Origin: Ferroacidibacillus organovorans
GTDB taxonomy: Bacteria; Bacillota; Bacilli; Alicyclobacillales; SLC66
NCBI RefSeq assembly: GCF_001642725.1
Contig: NZ_LSUQ01000030.1
Coordinates: 1-33,766, forward strand
DNA length: 33,766 bases
Direction: 5' to 3'
The notes beneath the pieces are model-generated. The model had not been told where the DNA came from. It did no database searches and was given only the letters and a program-made list of their open reading frames with translations. Every line of letters begins with the position of its first letter. Position 1 is the first letter of the stretch. Of this stretch, positions 16,311-25,029 are shown in pieces. Position numbers and translations under genes: made by a program.

Positions 16311-17065
16311 AGACCAATCACTTCCTTCGCAAGATCAAGGTACACCTCAGCACCTCTCGATTTTGCATCATACTGAAGAATCGATTTGCCGTGACTCGGC
16401 GCTTCACTCAATCTTACGTTGCGAGGAATGATCGTTTGGTAAACCTTCTCTCGGAAATACTTTTTTACATCTTCGATCACCTGGATACCTAAGTTTGTCC
16501 TTGCATCGAGCATCGTCAGAACAACGCCTTGAATTTCAAGTGACTTATTAAAGTATTTCTGAACATAACGAATCGTACTTAGCAATTGAGTTAATCCTTC
16601 AAGCGCATAATACTCACACTGAACTGGAATCACAACGGAATCAGAAGCGGTAAGTGCATTGATCGTGAGAAGCCCAAGCGATGGAGGACAATCGATGAGG
16701 ATATAGTCATATTCAGATCGAACATCGGCTAACGCATGCCGCAAGCGAGCTTCACGCGCTATCGTAGGTCCTAACTCGATTTCAGCACCAGCCAATTGAA
16801 TCGTCGCAGGGATGATCCATAAATTATCCTGATCCGTAGTCACAATCGTCTCGTGAGGTTCGACCTCATTCATAATGACGTCGTATATGCAATTGGGAAC
16901 ATCCCCTTTGTTAATTCCGACACCCGACGTCGTGTTCCCCTGTGGATCAATGTCAACAAGTAACACTCGTTTGCCGAGCGATGCGAGACTCGCACCTAAA
17001 TTGACACTTGTCGTAGTCTTTCCTACGCCACCCTTTTGGTTGGCGATCGCCATCACTCTCGCCAT
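16307..17065 (-). CDS. parA: Chromosome partitioning ATPase ParA (Soj)
   Basis: ParA/Soj is a Walker ATPase that binds DNA when ATP-bound, works with ParB in origin segregation, and regulates DnaA in Bacillus. The start is the ATG at 17065, giving 252 residues, because GGAGG is well placed. Sixteen upstream in-frame codons cover the leader. The deviant Walker A motif KGGVGKTT is at 11-18, with the signature Lys12. VLLVDIDPQGN and YDYILIDCPPSLG are the other nucleotide motifs. The promoter is at 17122-17150. parB follows with a 4-base overlap, so stoichiometry is probably coupled. Confidence 0.97.
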   Translation of the reverse strand: MARVMAIANQKGGVGKTTTSVNLGASLASLGKRVLLVDIDPQGNTTSGVGINKGDVPNCIYDVIMNEVEPHETIVTTDQDNLWIIPATIQLAGAEIELGPTIAREARLRHALADVRSEYDYILIDCPPSLGLLTINALTASDSVVIPVQCEYYALEGLTQLLSTIRYVQKYFNKSLEIQGVVLTMLDARTNLGIQVIEDVKKYFREKVYQTIIPRNVRLSEAPSHGKSILQYDAKSRGAEVYLDLAKEVIGL

Positions 17066-17121
17066 AATCCATACCTCCGATAAACAAAAAAAGAGCCCAT
17101 GAAAACAACCCATTTCAATAA

Positions 17122-17150
17122 ATTATAGAATGTATCTCATTGTACGTGAA
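17122..17150 (-). promoter_or_regulatory. Sigma-A promoter for parAB
   Basis: On the minus strand TTCACG, a 17-base spacer and a perfect TATAAT lie about 57 bases upstream of the parA start. It sits after the noc terminator, so parAB is an independent transcription unit. Confidence 0.65.
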
Positions 17151-17250
17151 CTACGACGAATCATCGCGCGTGTTCTGCCAACCTATTGTACAAGACCTAA
17201 GGGATGCACGTCTAGCAATAAACCAGATGATAACGAGTAAAGAGGGTGAC

Positions 17251-17284
17251 AAAAATGCCCTGATTTCACAGCGAAGATCAGGGC
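17251..17284 (-). terminator. Intrinsic terminator of noc
   Basis: On the minus strand a perfect 8-base stem GCCCTGAT/ATCAGGGC with a 12-base loop is followed by ATTTTTG. It lies about 45 bases after the noc stop, before the parA promoter. The rest of the 265-base noc-parA gap shows nothing else beyond that promoter. Confidence 0.85.
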
Positions 17285-17330
17285 TAGCGCTCCACCGAAT
17301 GATGTCCTGCCAGCTAAATGAGTAAAAACA

Positions 17331-18158
17331 TCAATCGTTTCGCTTTGGAACGCGAATCGTGAATTGATAATAGTCATCCTGTTCTTCTTCAACCGCATCA
17401 AGACCCATACCCATATTCCTGATCAATTGCAAGGATTGGCGAATCGTGTTTATCGCTAACCGAACGTCTTTAGATACGGATATTTTTTTTATTTGCTTGC
17501 TTTTTTGTTGCCGGTCGAGAAGAAACTTAACCCTTATCTCTGTCTGTTTAACATTCAGATCTTTCTCAAGAATTTCCTTCAAAACCGCTAGTTGCATATC
17601 TTCTTTCAGTGACAGAAGTGCTCTCCCATGCCGTTCAGAGATTTTACGCTCCATCAACTTCTGCTGCACATCCGAATGAAGATGAAGAAGACGCAACTTA
17701 TTAGCCACAGTGGATTGACCTTTACCAAGCCGTTGAGCCAAACTCTCCTGTGTCAAGTGGTGGATCTCGATCAATTGTTGATAAGCTCGCGCTTCTTCAA
17801 TCGCAGTCAAATTTTCACGTTGAAGATTTTCAATTAATGCTGCCGAAGCCGCCTGTGAATCAGAGAGTTGCCGAATAAGCGCCGGAATCGTTGCATGACC
17901 TAAAAGCTGGACAGCGCGGAAACGGCGCTCTCCTGCAATAATTTCATAGCCATCACCAATACTTCTCACAACAATAGGTTGGATAACTCCATGCGTTCGA
18001 ATGGTTGCCGCGAGTTCTTCAATTTTATTGTCATCAAAAACCGACCGAGGCTGATACCGATTTGCATGGATTTGATGAATCGGTATTTCCCTCAACTGAG
18101 CCTCTTTCCGAGGGATTTGTCCAACAACACCAAACCGTCGATCTGCAGAATCAATCAT
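17331..18158 (-). CDS. noc: Nucleoid occlusion protein Noc
   Basis: Noc is a ParB paralogue that loads at NBS sites, spreads with CTP, binds membrane and blocks Z-ring assembly over the chromosome. The 275 residues show GERRFRAV at 76-83, ENLQREN near 110-116, and the [23 protein letters not shown] at 135-154. The segment [13 protein letters not shown] near 210 and the C-terminal [10 protein letters not shown] distinguish it from ParB. The N-terminus [13 protein letters not shown] is shorter and less aromatic than the membrane-targeting helix of Bacillus subtilis Noc. The gene lies between rsmG and parA, the standard position. The 119-base gap to rsmG shows no strong promoter. Confidence 0.95.
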   Translation of the reverse strand: MIDSADRRFGVVGQIPRKEAQLREIPIHQIHANRYQPRSVFDDNKIEELAATIRTHGVIQPIVVRSIGDGYEIIAGERRFRAVQLLGHATIPALIRQLSDSQAASAALIENLQRENLTAIEEARAYQQLIEIHHLTQESLAQRLGKGQSTVANKLRLLHLHSDVQQKLMERKISERHGRALLSLKEDMQLAVLKEILEKDLNVKQTEIRVKFLLDRQQKSKQIKKISVSKDVRLAINTIRQSLQLIRNMGMGLDAVEEEQDDYYQFTIRVPKRND

Positions 18159-18277
18159 ATCTCATACCCCACTCGTTTTCGATCTCGTGAAGAACATCGC
18201 CTCGATAATAAACACACTTTCTGCATAAGATTCGGAAATCCTTCAGTGACTTGCACATTCGACAAAACTAGTGAAGA

Positions 18278-19027
18278 TCAACGAATTTTCGACGTGACAG
18301 CAAGCGGTGTCCGTAATGCCTCACCAGGCTTTCTCGGGAAATTTTTAGGCGTTGGCGCCAATTTTTCAACCTCAACAAGGGTACGCCTTCCCGCTCCGTC
18401 AGGTAGTTCATATTCACTGGTCTGTGTGTGCGTCCCTTTTAACATTCTCACCGTAATTGCCGCCTCACTCACCTCATCGACGACACCGGGACCCTTCATG
18501 GCAATGAGCGTTCCATACGGTTTAAGAAATGGCATCCCCCACTCTACAACCGCGTGAAGTGGCGCTAATGCGCGCGCCGTAACAACATCAAATGAGTCTC
18601 GGTAGGTATCCAAACGCGCGAGTTCTTCAGCTCGCGCGTGAATCGTTTGAACATTCACGAGCCCCAATGCATCGCGTACATCCGTTAGGAAATGAACCCT
18701 TTTCCTAAGCGCGTCACACAGCACAATCTCTGAATCTGTAAAAACAATCCCCAGAACGAGTCCAGGAAACCCCGCACCTGAGCCGAGATCGAGGATGCGC
18801 GCCATCTTTCTTCCTTTTAGCGCACGCGCCAAAAAAAGACTGTCGATAAAATGTTTTCGTATCACATCATTGAGCGTAACAATCGCCGTAAGATTGACAG
18901 ACTGATTACGCTCAATGAGCAAATTAAAATACGTCTTAAAAAGTTCTATTTTTTTATCGCTAAAATCAAAACCGAGTGATCCAGCGAACTGTTGCAGTCT
19001 GTCCCACGTGCAATCCATATCAGCCAT
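18278..19027 (-). CDS. rsmG: 16S rRNA (guanine-527-N7)-methyltransferase RsmG
   Basis: RsmG (GidB) methylates G527 of 16S rRNA using S-adenosylmethionine. Loss of it gives low-level streptomycin resistance in other bacteria. The 249 residues contain the SAM-binding motif [15 protein letters not shown] at about 78-92. [20 protein letters not shown] near 45-64 and [16 protein letters not shown] near 148-163 are also family motifs. The start overlaps the mnmG stop by 8 bases and uses the AGAGGTGG within the mnmG end. A near-match to the Noc binding site lies in its 3' coding region at 18329-18342. Confidence 0.96.
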   Translation of the reverse strand: MADMDCTWDRLQQFAGSLGFDFSDKKIELFKTYFNLLIERNQSVNLTAIVTLNDVIRKHFIDSLFLARALKGRKMARILDLGSGAGFPGLVLGIVFTDSEIVLCDALRKRVHFLTDVRDALGLVNVQTIHARAEELARLDTYRDSFDVVTARALAPLHAVVEWGMPFLKPYGTLIAMKGPGVVDEVSEAAITVRMLKGTHTQTSEYELPDGAGRRTLVEVEKLAPTPKNFPRKPGEALRTPLAVTSKIR

Positions 19028-20906
19028 TGGCCACCTCTTGCTTATTAGAGGATTCCATATAGATCAACAAGACAGAGATATCTGCGGGGGTTACGCCTTC
19101 AACGCGCGACGCCTGCCCGATATTACGCGGGCGAATGGCTGAAAGTCGCTCCTTCGCCTCATTCGAGAGTCCGCGAATTGAAGCAAACGATATACCGACA
19201 GGAAGTTCTTTTTTCTCAAGTTTTTTTTGACGTTCAATCTCTGCTTCTTGACGTTTGACATACCCTTCGTATTTCAAGTCAATCTCAACTTGAGAAGTCA
19301 CTTCGTCTGAGAGTTCAACTTCGGACGGCCGAAGATCATGAATCTTTCCATAATTAACTTCTGGTCGACGCAAGAGTTGTGCAAGACTTTGCGTCACTTT
19401 TGGCTGATCGACACTCAGTCCAGTAAAAAGTGCATGAACATCGTCCGGTTGCACCTTCGTCTTGTTGAGACGATCTTTCTCCTGATGAATAAGCGCTTGT
19501 TTACGCAAGAAACGCTCGTATCGTTGCAGCGGCAAAAGGCCAATACGATAGCCTTTTTCCATCAAGCGGGCATCCGCATTGTCGTGCCGCAAAAGAAGGC
19601 GATACTCCGCTCTCGACGTAAGCAACCGATACGGTTCTGTCGTACCTTTAGTGACAAGATCATCAATCATGACACCAATGTACGCTTCTGAACGATCCAG
19701 AATCAGCGGTTCCCTCCCAAGAACCGAGAGAGCCGCATTGATGCCTGCCATTAAGCCTTGACCTGCTGCTTCTTCATATCCTGATGTGCCATTGATTTGA
19801 CCCGCAGTATAGAGTCCTTTAATCACCTTGGTTTCAAGTGTAAGATCGAGTTGCGTAGGAACCATCGCGTCATACTCAATGGCGTATCCTGGACGCAACA
19901 TCTCAACTTCCTCAAGGCCCTTGATGCTGCGCAACATTCTTACCTGAACATCTTCTGGCAGGCTCGTCGACATCCCTTGAACATACCATTCTGCAGTGTC
20001 CCTTCCTTCTGGCTCCAGAAAAACTTGATGAGAAGGACGCTCTTTAAAACGCACGACCTTGTCTTCAATACTTGGGCAATAGCGAGGGCCACGACCTTCT
20101 ATATCGCCAGAGAACATCGGTGCACGATGCAAATTCTCGCCAATAATCTCGTGTGTCGCCGCACTGGTATACGTGAGATAGCAATTCAATTGCTCACGTT
20201 TTTCAATGTCATCGCGGAACGAAAATTGCAGCGGCTCCTCGTCACCTGGTTGAACGGAGAGATGTTCAAAGCGAATGGTATTGCGATTCACGCGGGGCGG
20301 TGTTCCTGTTTTAAACCTCACTAACGAAAAACCGAGATCAATTAAGCTATCCGTCAACTTCAGCGCAGGCAGTTGCCCATTCGGACCACTCTGATACGAA
20401 ACATCCCCAATGATGATACGACCTCGCAAATACGTACCCGTGGTAAGAACGATCGCACGCCCTTCGTACTCTGCCCCCGTATTCGTGCGCACACCTGACG
20501 CGCGATCGCCCGCAGTTAAAATTTCCTCCACCATGCCCTGTTTCAAAGTAAGATTCGGTTCATTCTCAAGCGTTTGTTTCATCAATCTTCCGTAGGAGGC
20601 TTTATCCGATTGAGCGCGTAGTGCCTGTACAGCAGGTCCTTTCCCTGTGTTCAATAGGCGCATTTGCAGATACGTCAAATCCGTGTTGTACCCCATTTGC
20701 CCGCCTAGCGCATCGATCTCTCGAACAACGATCCCTTTTGCCGGGCCACCAATCGATGGGTTGCACGGCATAAAAGCAATCGTGTCCAAATTGATCGTTA
20801 ACAACAGCGTTTTACAGCCCATTCGAGCGGAAGCAAGCGCCGCTTCAGAGCCGGCATGCCCTGCGCCAATGACGATGACGTCATAGATTCCAGCTCGATA
20901 CCGCAT
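19020..20906 (-). CDS. mnmG: tRNA uridine-34 carboxymethylaminomethyl modification enzyme MnmG
   Basis: MnmG (GidA) works with MnmE to install the cmnm5 group on wobble uridine of several tRNAs. It uses FAD and methylenetetrahydrofolate. The 628 residues are full length. The dinucleotide-binding motif GAGHAG is at 14-19, followed by [10 protein letters not shown]. The conserved [24 protein letters not shown] begins near residue 47, and the C-terminal GID-associated helical domain ends near 615. AGGAGG lies upstream of the ATG. It follows mnmE by 26 bases and is co-transcribed with rsmG. Confidence 0.97.
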   Translation of the reverse strand: MRYRAGIYDVIVIGAGHAGSEAALASARMGCKTLLLTINLDTIAFMPCNPSIGGPAKGIVVREIDALGGQMGYNTDLTYLQMRLLNTGKGPAVQALRAQSDKASYGRLMKQTLENEPNLTLKQGMVEEILTAGDRASGVRTNTGAEYEGRAIVLTTGTYLRGRIIIGDVSYQSGPNGQLPALKLTDSLIDLGFSLVRFKTGTPPRVNRNTIRFEHLSVQPGDEEPLQFSFRDDIEKREQLNCYLTYTSAATHEIIGENLHRAPMFSGDIEGRGPRYCPSIEDKVVRFKERPSHQVFLEPEGRDTAEWYVQGMSTSLPEDVQVRMLRSIKGLEEVEMLRPGYAIEYDAMVPTQLDLTLETKVIKGLYTAGQINGTSGYEEAAGQGLMAGINAALSVLGREPLILDRSEAYIGVMIDDLVTKGTTEPYRLLTSRAEYRLLLRHDNADARLMEKGYRIGLLPLQRYERFLRKQALIHQEKDRLNKTKVQPDDVHALFTGLSVDQPKVTQSLAQLLRRPEVNYGKIHDLRPSEVELSDEVTSQVEIDLKYEGYVKRQEAEIERQKKLEKKELPVGISFASIRGLSNEAKERLSAIRPRNIGQASRVEGVTPADISVLLIYMESSNKQEVANG

Positions 20907-20932
20907 TTCAATTCCTCCTCGTAAAAATCATC

Positions 20933-22303
20933 CTACTTACCCAAACAAAACTGTGAAAAAATCTGATCAAGTAAGTCTTCTCGTGGTGTTTCGCCAATCA
21001 TTTCCCCCAACAACATCCAAGCCTCATGAAGATCGACCGCAACAAGATCAAGCGTCACGCCAGAATTCGCATCGTCAAGCACGCGTTTGATTGCAGCTTC
21101 TGCCCGTTCAAGCAGTGAGAGATGGCGCGCATTCGCTAAAAACGTCGGATCAGCACGCTCCGAGCCAAACACCATTCGTTTAATCTCTTGTTCGAGTCGA
21201 TCGTGATCAGCTTCAACGCGTGTAGAATACGCGAGACTGCGACGATTCATCGCAAGCTCCTGCCAATCGACTCCATTTGCAAAAGGTAGGTCTCTCTTAT
21301 TCATGATCAACAAAGAGCGGTCTCCATCCACACTTTCAAGAAGCGATTCATCGTTCTCATCTAGCGGTCGACTCGTATCGAGCAGAAGAAGAATCAAATC
21401 TGCTTTTTCAAGTGTCTCTCGACTCTTCTGAACACCGATTTGTTCGACGACATCCTCCGTCTCTCGCACACCCGCAGTGTCAAACAGCAAGAGTGGGATA
21501 CCATCAATCTGAATGCGCTCTTCGATGACATCTCGAGTCGTTCCGGGGATTTCCGTAACAATCGCCCGATTGGTTCGCGCAAACCGATTGAGCAAGGAGG
21601 ATTTTCCGACATTCGGCTTTCCAACAATCGCAATTTTGACTCCCTCGCGCAGAATGCGCCCACGTTCCGCTTCAAATCGCAATGACCTGATCTGTTCCAG
21701 GACAAATTGTGCATCGTTTCGAACACGCTGTACAGTCATTTCCTCTTCGTCATGCTCTGGATAATCAATCGTCACTTCTAAATGAGCCATGGTCTGGATC
21801 AGTGTGTGACGTAGGGTTTCAACGTGTTGGTGAAGAGCTCCCTCAACTTGGGAAAGAGCCGCTTGAAGTGCCAACGGGGTTTTTGCCCCAATTGCCTCCA
21901 TGACGCCTTCTGCTTGAGAGAGATCAATGCGCCCTCCTAAAAACGCGCGTTTTGTAAATTCCCCCGGCTCAGCGAGGCGGGCACCTGCGCGCAATACTTC
22001 TAAAAGAATGGACTGTACAGCCTGAACGCCACCGTGACAATGAATTTCAACGACATCCTCTGTCGTATACGACTTTGGAGATCGAAACGTCAAAACAATC
22101 ACTTCGTCAATCCGTTTCCTTTGTTCAAGCGTTACAAGATGACCATAAAGGATGCGGTGAGAAGGCGTTTCTGACAGACGACTGGAACCTTCAAAAATGC
22201 GATCGACGATGGAAAATGAATGTTCACCGCTCACGCGTACAACCGCGATACTCGCTTCGCCAAGCGCCGTCGCAATCGCAGCAATCGGATCCTGTTGCGC
22301 CAT
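20933..22303 (-). CDS. mnmE: tRNA modification GTPase MnmE
   Basis: MnmE (TrmE, ThdF) is the GTPase partner of MnmG. The N-terminal tetrahydrofolate-binding domain covers about 1-118 and ends in EPGEFTKRAFLGGRIDLSQAE. The G domain has G1 GKPNVGKS at 228-235, switch residues GTTRD near 254-258, DTAG at 275-278 and NKRD at 335-338. The C-terminal helical domain ends with FCLGK, keeping the conserved Cys of the CxGK tail. The length of 456 is normal. An intrinsic terminator-like hairpin lies 26 bases upstream, leaving little space for a separate promoter. Confidence 0.97.
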   Translation of the reverse strand: MAQQDPIAAIATALGEASIAVVRVSGEHSFSIVDRIFEGSSRLSETPSHRILYGHLVTLEQRKRIDEVIVLTFRSPKSYTTEDVVEIHCHGGVQAVQSILLEVLRAGARLAEPGEFTKRAFLGGRIDLSQAEGVMEAIGAKTPLALQAALSQVEGALHQHVETLRHTLIQTMAHLEVTIDYPEHDEEEMTVQRVRNDAQFVLEQIRSLRFEAERGRILREGVKIAIVGKPNVGKSSLLNRFARTNRAIVTEIPGTTRDVIEERIQIDGIPLLLFDTAGVRETEDVVEQIGVQKSRETLEKADLILLLLDTSRPLDENDESLLESVDGDRSLLIMNKRDLPFANGVDWQELAMNRRSLAYSTRVEADHDRLEQEIKRMVFGSERADPTFLANARHLSLLERAEAAIKRVLDDANSGVTLDLVAVDLHEAWMLLGEMIGETPREDLLDQIFSQFCLGK

Positions 22304-22329
22304 GTCCTCTTCTCCCTTCGCTAAAATAC

Positions 22330-22351
22330 AAAAACACCGGTTAGCCCGGCG
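22330..22351 (-). terminator. Terminator-like hairpin between jag and mnmE
   Basis: On the minus strand CGCCGG-GCTAA-CCGGTG is followed by TTTTTG. It ends only 26 bases before the mnmE start codon. No good -10 element lies between the hairpin and mnmE, so it may be a partial terminator or attenuator. The rest of the 143-base gap shows no other feature. Confidence 0.65.
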
Positions 22352-22446
22352 CTACTGAAAAAGTGCAATACAGGGTCAAAACTCCCCAACACATTGCTGC
22401 TTCAAATCATTCAAATGCCTTTTGACTGAATACGAATGCTTGCAAC

Positions 22447-23067
22447 TTACGATAAAGGAATCACAACGACTGTACGTTTTGGATCTGTTCCGCGACTCTC
22501 CGTACGCACATCAGCACGACGCTCCAGAGCCAAGTGAATGATTTTACGCTCATGGGCAGGCATAGGATCCAAAACAAACTCTCTCTTTAACACCAATGAT
22601 TTATCTGCGATTCGATTGGCCAATTGAATCAACGTCTGCTCTCTTCTCTCACGATATCCCTCAATATCGAGATGAAGACGTAAATAGCGATCATTATTTC
22701 TGCTAGCAACGGTCTGCACTAAAAGTTCTAGTGAATCAAGGGTTTGGCCGTGTCGACCAATCAAATTGCCGACATTGTCACCCTTGATCTCCATATATAC
22801 ATCTGTCCCTTTTTTCTCCACGGAGACAGTCACAACGTAGCGCATGGCCAGCATCAATTCACGAAGAAACTGTTCTGCTTCCCAAACTGGATCAACAATT
22901 CTCGTAACTTGAACAGTCGCCGGCCGCGCACCTAGACCAAAAATTCCACGCGATGGCGCTTGCAGAATCACAACGTCAACCTTGTCTCTCGTCGTGTTAA
23001 ACTCCTGTAGCGCTTGTACTATAGCTCCTTCAACCGTTTTTGCCGTGACGGTTAACTGTCTCATCAC
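22447..23067 (-). CDS. jag: RNA-binding protein Jag (KhpB/EloR)
   Basis: Jag is a cytosolic RNA-binding protein that partners KhpA and influences cell elongation and sporulation. The 206 residues have the Jag-N domain (about 1-50, including VTAKTVEGAIVQALQEFNTT and GIFGLGARPATVQV). A KH domain follows with NLIGRHGQTLDSLELLV near 98-114, then an R3H domain at about 145-206 with PMPAHERKIIHLALERRADV. The start is either GTG at 23067 or the adjacent ATG at 23064; AGGAG fits both. It follows yidC almost directly, the conserved arrangement, which implies co-regulation of membrane insertion and cell-shape functions. Confidence 0.96.
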   Translation of the reverse strand: MMRQLTVTAKTVEGAIVQALQEFNTTRDKVDVVILQAPSRGIFGLGARPATVQVTRIVDPVWEAEQFLRELMLAMRYVVTVSVEKKGTDVYMEIKGDNVGNLIGRHGQTLDSLELLVQTVASRNNDRYLRLHLDIEGYRERREQTLIQLANRIADKSLVLKREFVLDPMPAHERKIIHLALERRADVRTESRGTDPKRTVVVIPLS

Positions 23068-23070
23068 ACA

Positions 23071-23829
23071 TCAAGCTCCTGACTTAGAAGGCCTTACTCG
23101 CGTGAAGTACATCTGCACAATCGTAAAGATGTTACTGAAAACCCAATAAAGCGCCAGTGCAGCAAACGCCTTGAGGGACATAAAGAAAATCATGACGGGA
23201 AAGATATACATGATCATCCGCTGTGATGGATCTAATTGCACCATCGACATTTTCTGCTGGAAGAAGCTTGTCACCGCAGCGAGAACGGGCAAAATAAAGG
23301 TCGGATCAGGTTTTCCAAGCGCCAAGATCCCCAAGAACTTCGAGTGAATAAGCGCTGGGTCTGTGTAAATGGAGCGATACAAAATGGTTAAAATGACCAA
23401 CTGCAACAACATCGGCATACATCCAGCAACTGGGTTTACGCCTTCTGACTTGTATAACCCCATCATTTCTTCTTGGTAGCGCTTCGGATCTGATTTGGCG
23501 TATTTATTCTTAATCTCAGTGAGTTGCGGCTGCAACAATTGCATTTTTTTTGTGTTCCGCAAACTCCGTAACATTAAAGGAACTGTTAGCATTCGAATGA
23601 GGAATGTTACAAGCAAAAGCGCCAATCCATAATCTCCATTAAAAGTGCGCCCAAAAAAATTGATGACGTCACTCAATCCGTTGATCGCTTGATCCCAGAT
23701 TGGTGTCGACGCTGCTGGATGAGCCGTTGCTGCAAACGCAGGAACCGCCATCGAAACCCATATCAAACTGCCTAGACCGAAAACGATCGACCCTTTACGC
23801 ACGAAAAACCCCATCCCCCTCATCTTCAT
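23071..23829 (-). CDS. yidC: Membrane protein insertase YidC (SpoIIIJ type)
   Basis: YidC inserts membrane proteins, alone or with SecYEG. The 252 residues have an N-terminal signal helix (about 10-30) and five membrane segments. The conserved hydrophilic-groove arginine is in [11 protein letters not shown]. The cytoplasmic hairpin is [20 protein letters not shown]. The proline-rich [13 protein letters not shown] near 134-146 is also typical. The signal region ends VPAFAATA, with a likely signal peptidase I site after Ala33, and shows no lipobox cysteine. Bacillus SpoIIIJ and YqjG are lipoproteins, so this differs. The start overlaps the yidD stop as ATGA. Confidence 0.95.
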   Translation of the reverse strand: MKMRGMGFFVRKGSIVFGLGSLIWVSMAVPAFAATAHPAASTPIWDQAINGLSDVINFFGRTFNGDYGLALLLVTFLIRMLTVPLMLRSLRNTKKMQLLQPQLTEIKNKYAKSDPKRYQEEMMGLYKSEGVNPVAGCMPMLLQLVILTILYRSIYTDPALIHSKFLGILALGKPDPTFILPVLAAVTSFFQQKMSMVQLDPSQRMIMYIFPVMIFFMSLKAFAALALYWVFSNIFTIVQMYFTRVRPSKSGA

Positions 23830-24035
23830 GGAACCGGATCATACCCTCCCGGATGCCATGGACCACAACGCAACAATCGGCGTATCGCCAGAAGAACACC
23901 CCGAAAAACACCGCGTTTTTCAATCGCCTCAATCGCGTACTGTGAACAAGTAGGCTCAAAACGACACGAAGGCGGTGTCTGTGATGAAATCAACAAGCGA
24001 TATCCTTTAATGAGGAAAATCAAAACTCGTTTCAC
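23826..24035 (-). CDS. yidD: Membrane protein insertion efficiency factor YidD
   Basis: YidD is a small membrane-associated protein that assists YidC. The family signature [22 protein letters not shown], a C-terminal [16 protein letters not shown] and a basic N-terminal amphipathic helix are all present. The frame is open to an ATG at 24050. The GTG at 24035 (69 residues, reading [15 protein letters not shown]) is the better start because GGAGGTC lies 7 bases upstream, inside the extended frame. It lies 22 bases after rnpA and overlaps yidC by 4 bases. Confidence 0.95.
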   Translation of the reverse strand: MKRVLIFLIKGYRLLISSQTPPSCRFEPTCSQYAIEAIEKRGVFRGVLLAIRRLLRCGPWHPGGYDPVP

Positions 24036-24057
24036 AGAGTTGACCTCCATCTAAACG

Positions 24058-24420
24058 CTAAATTAATTTTATACGCTTGAGCAATGCATCAATCGCCGCC
24101 TCAGATTCTCGAAACGAGATCGCTGACGCATCTTTTCTGGCGATGATGACGATGTCATATCCTTCAGAAAAGCGAGGAATGCGCTGGCGTAAAATTTCCC
24201 GAAGAATTCGCTTTACACGATTGCGAATCACAGCATTTCCAACTTTTTTGCTGACAGAAAGGCCGATCTTCGAGGGCTCACTTTTTTGTTTTGGCGTTAC
24301 ATAGAGAACATAGTATTTATTTGCTTGAGAGCGGCCCCTTGTAAAAACAAATCGAAATTCTCGATTGGACCGCATTCGATGTCCTCGAAGTGTCATTCGA
24401 GTTAAAACGGACATCATCAT
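24058..24420 (-). CDS. rnpA: Ribonuclease P protein component
   Basis: RnpA is the protein subunit of RNase P, which removes 5' leaders from precursor tRNAs. The 120 residues include the signature SVSKKVGNAVIRNRVKRILRE at about 55-75 and the N-terminal MRSNREFRFVFTRGR. Three consecutive ATG codons (24420, 24417, 24414) are possible starts; ACGGGGCG lies just upstream. The first residues before LRGHRMRS are longer than in most RnpA. A terminator-like hairpin separates it from rpmH, so rnpA may depend on readthrough from the rpmH promoter. Confidence 0.95.
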   Translation of the reverse strand: MMMSVLTRMTLRGHRMRSNREFRFVFTRGRSQANKYYVLYVTPKQKSEPSKIGLSVSKKVGNAVIRNRVKRILREILRQRIPRFSEGYDIVIIARKDASAISFRESEAAIDALLKRIKLI

Positions 24421-24438
24421 GGATACGCCCCGTCCTAG

Positions 24439-24466
24439 AAAAAAAGGCCACCGTCTTAAGTGGCCT
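24439..24466 (-). terminator. Intrinsic terminator or attenuator between rpmH and rnpA
   Basis: On the minus strand AGGCCAC-TTAAGACG-GTGGCCT is followed by six T. The 5' arm begins within the rpmH stop codon. It should limit readthrough into rnpA, giving much more L34 mRNA than RNase P mRNA. Confidence 0.85.
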
Positions 24467-24599
24467 ACGCTGAGATAACTTTACGCCCTTTGCTACGTCG
24501 CGCTGAGAGAACGCGTCTTCCGTTTTTTGTCGACATTCTCGAACGGAAACCATGAACTTTTTTACGCTTGCGCACATTTGGGTTATATGTCGGTTTCAC
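24465..24599 (-). CDS. rpmH: 50S ribosomal protein L34
   Basis: L34 is a small basic protein of the large subunit. The ORF translates as [20 protein letters not shown] followed by [24 protein letters not shown], 44 residues, the normal length. The start codon is GTG with GGAGGTG upstream. The promoter is at 24647-24676. The stop overlaps the terminator stem. The gene is the left neighbour of oriC, as in nearly all Firmicutes. Confidence 0.97.
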   Translation of the reverse strand: MKPTYNPNVRKRKKVHGFRSRMSTKNGRRVLSARRSKGRKVISA

Positions 24600-24646
24600 G
24601 GGCTACACCTCCATTGCGACCAATACGGACAAAGAAACACTCAATA

Positions 24647-24676
24647 AGTATATCCGTGACAACCTATCGAAGTCAA
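24647..24676 (-). promoter_or_regulatory. Sigma-A promoter for rpmH
   Basis: On the minus strand TTGACT, an 18-base spacer and TATACT lie about 48 bases upstream of the rpmH start. The promoter ends 18 bases from the DnaA-box palindrome at 24694-24727, so DnaA binding could affect it. Confidence 0.75.
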
Positions 24677-24687
24677 GGAAAGATGGT

Positions 24688-24770
24688 TTATTCACACCAA
24701 CTTATCCACATGTGGATAAGTTGGTGTCTCTTTCGCTTCGATTCATCCGAAATTTATTGACTTATTCACA
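24688..24770. promoter_or_regulatory. DnaA-box cluster left of dnaA (rpmH side)
   Basis: Consensus boxes TTATCCACA lie at 24702-24710 (plus) and 24711-24719 (minus). One-mismatch boxes TTATTCACA lie at 24688-24696 and 24762-24770. These form the left part of a bipartite oriC. Confidence 0.85.
24694..24727. repeat. Perfect 34-base palindrome built from two DnaA boxes
   Basis: The half ACACCAACTTATCCACA is followed immediately by its exact reverse complement, with no spacer. The symmetry extends 8 bases past each DnaA box. No T-run follows on either side, so it is not an obvious terminator. Confidence 0.95.
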
Positions 24771-24834
24771 ATGATAAAGGAAAAAGCACACCAATTAAAG
24801 AACGCATTTCAAACCCAGAAATCGCTAAAATGCC

Positions 24835-24863
24835 TTGTTCTAACTGGACGTTTTTGATATGAT
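24835..24863 (+). promoter_or_regulatory. Candidate dnaA promoter
   Basis: TTGTTC (24835-24840), a 17-base spacer and TATGAT (24858-24863) precede the DnaA boxes that fill the dnaA leader. DnaA bound downstream would repress it, giving autoregulation. The -35 matches only TTG. Confidence 0.55.
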
Positions 24864-24891
24864 TGGCGAGCCCAAACGAAATGAAACAAAC

Positions 24892-24972
24892 TTATCCACA
24901 GAGTTATCCACAGCTGTGGATAACTCATCCACAAGATATGAACATGTGTATAACACCACTAGGTTTTCCACA
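24892..24972. promoter_or_regulatory. DnaA-box cluster in the dnaA leader (oriC, upstream subregion)
   Basis: Perfect boxes lie at 24892-24900, 24904-24912 and 24915-24923 (the last on minus). One-mismatch boxes lie at 24925-24933, 24945-24953 (minus) and 24964-24972. The cluster sits between the candidate promoter and the dnaA start, corresponding to incA/incB of Bacillus. Confidence 0.92.
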
Positions 24973-25029
24973 TTCAATCCCCAAGATACCGTTTACGAAT
25001 GGGTTATGTACCAGGAGGAAGTGCTTACG

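Noticed and set aside
17331..18158. Second ParB as a plasmid-type partition gene or horizontal copy
   Set aside because: The LNVKQTE segment, length and place beside rsmG identify it as Noc.
18998..19013. CCCACGTGCA as a further parS
   Set aside because: Only the central CACGTG is kept; the outer arms do not match. Other CACGTG words in the window fail the same way.
24859..25029. In-frame N-terminal extension of DnaA by 57 residues
   Set aside because: It would translate the DnaA-box cluster and lies before the AGGAGG site. The family length fits the ATG at 25030.
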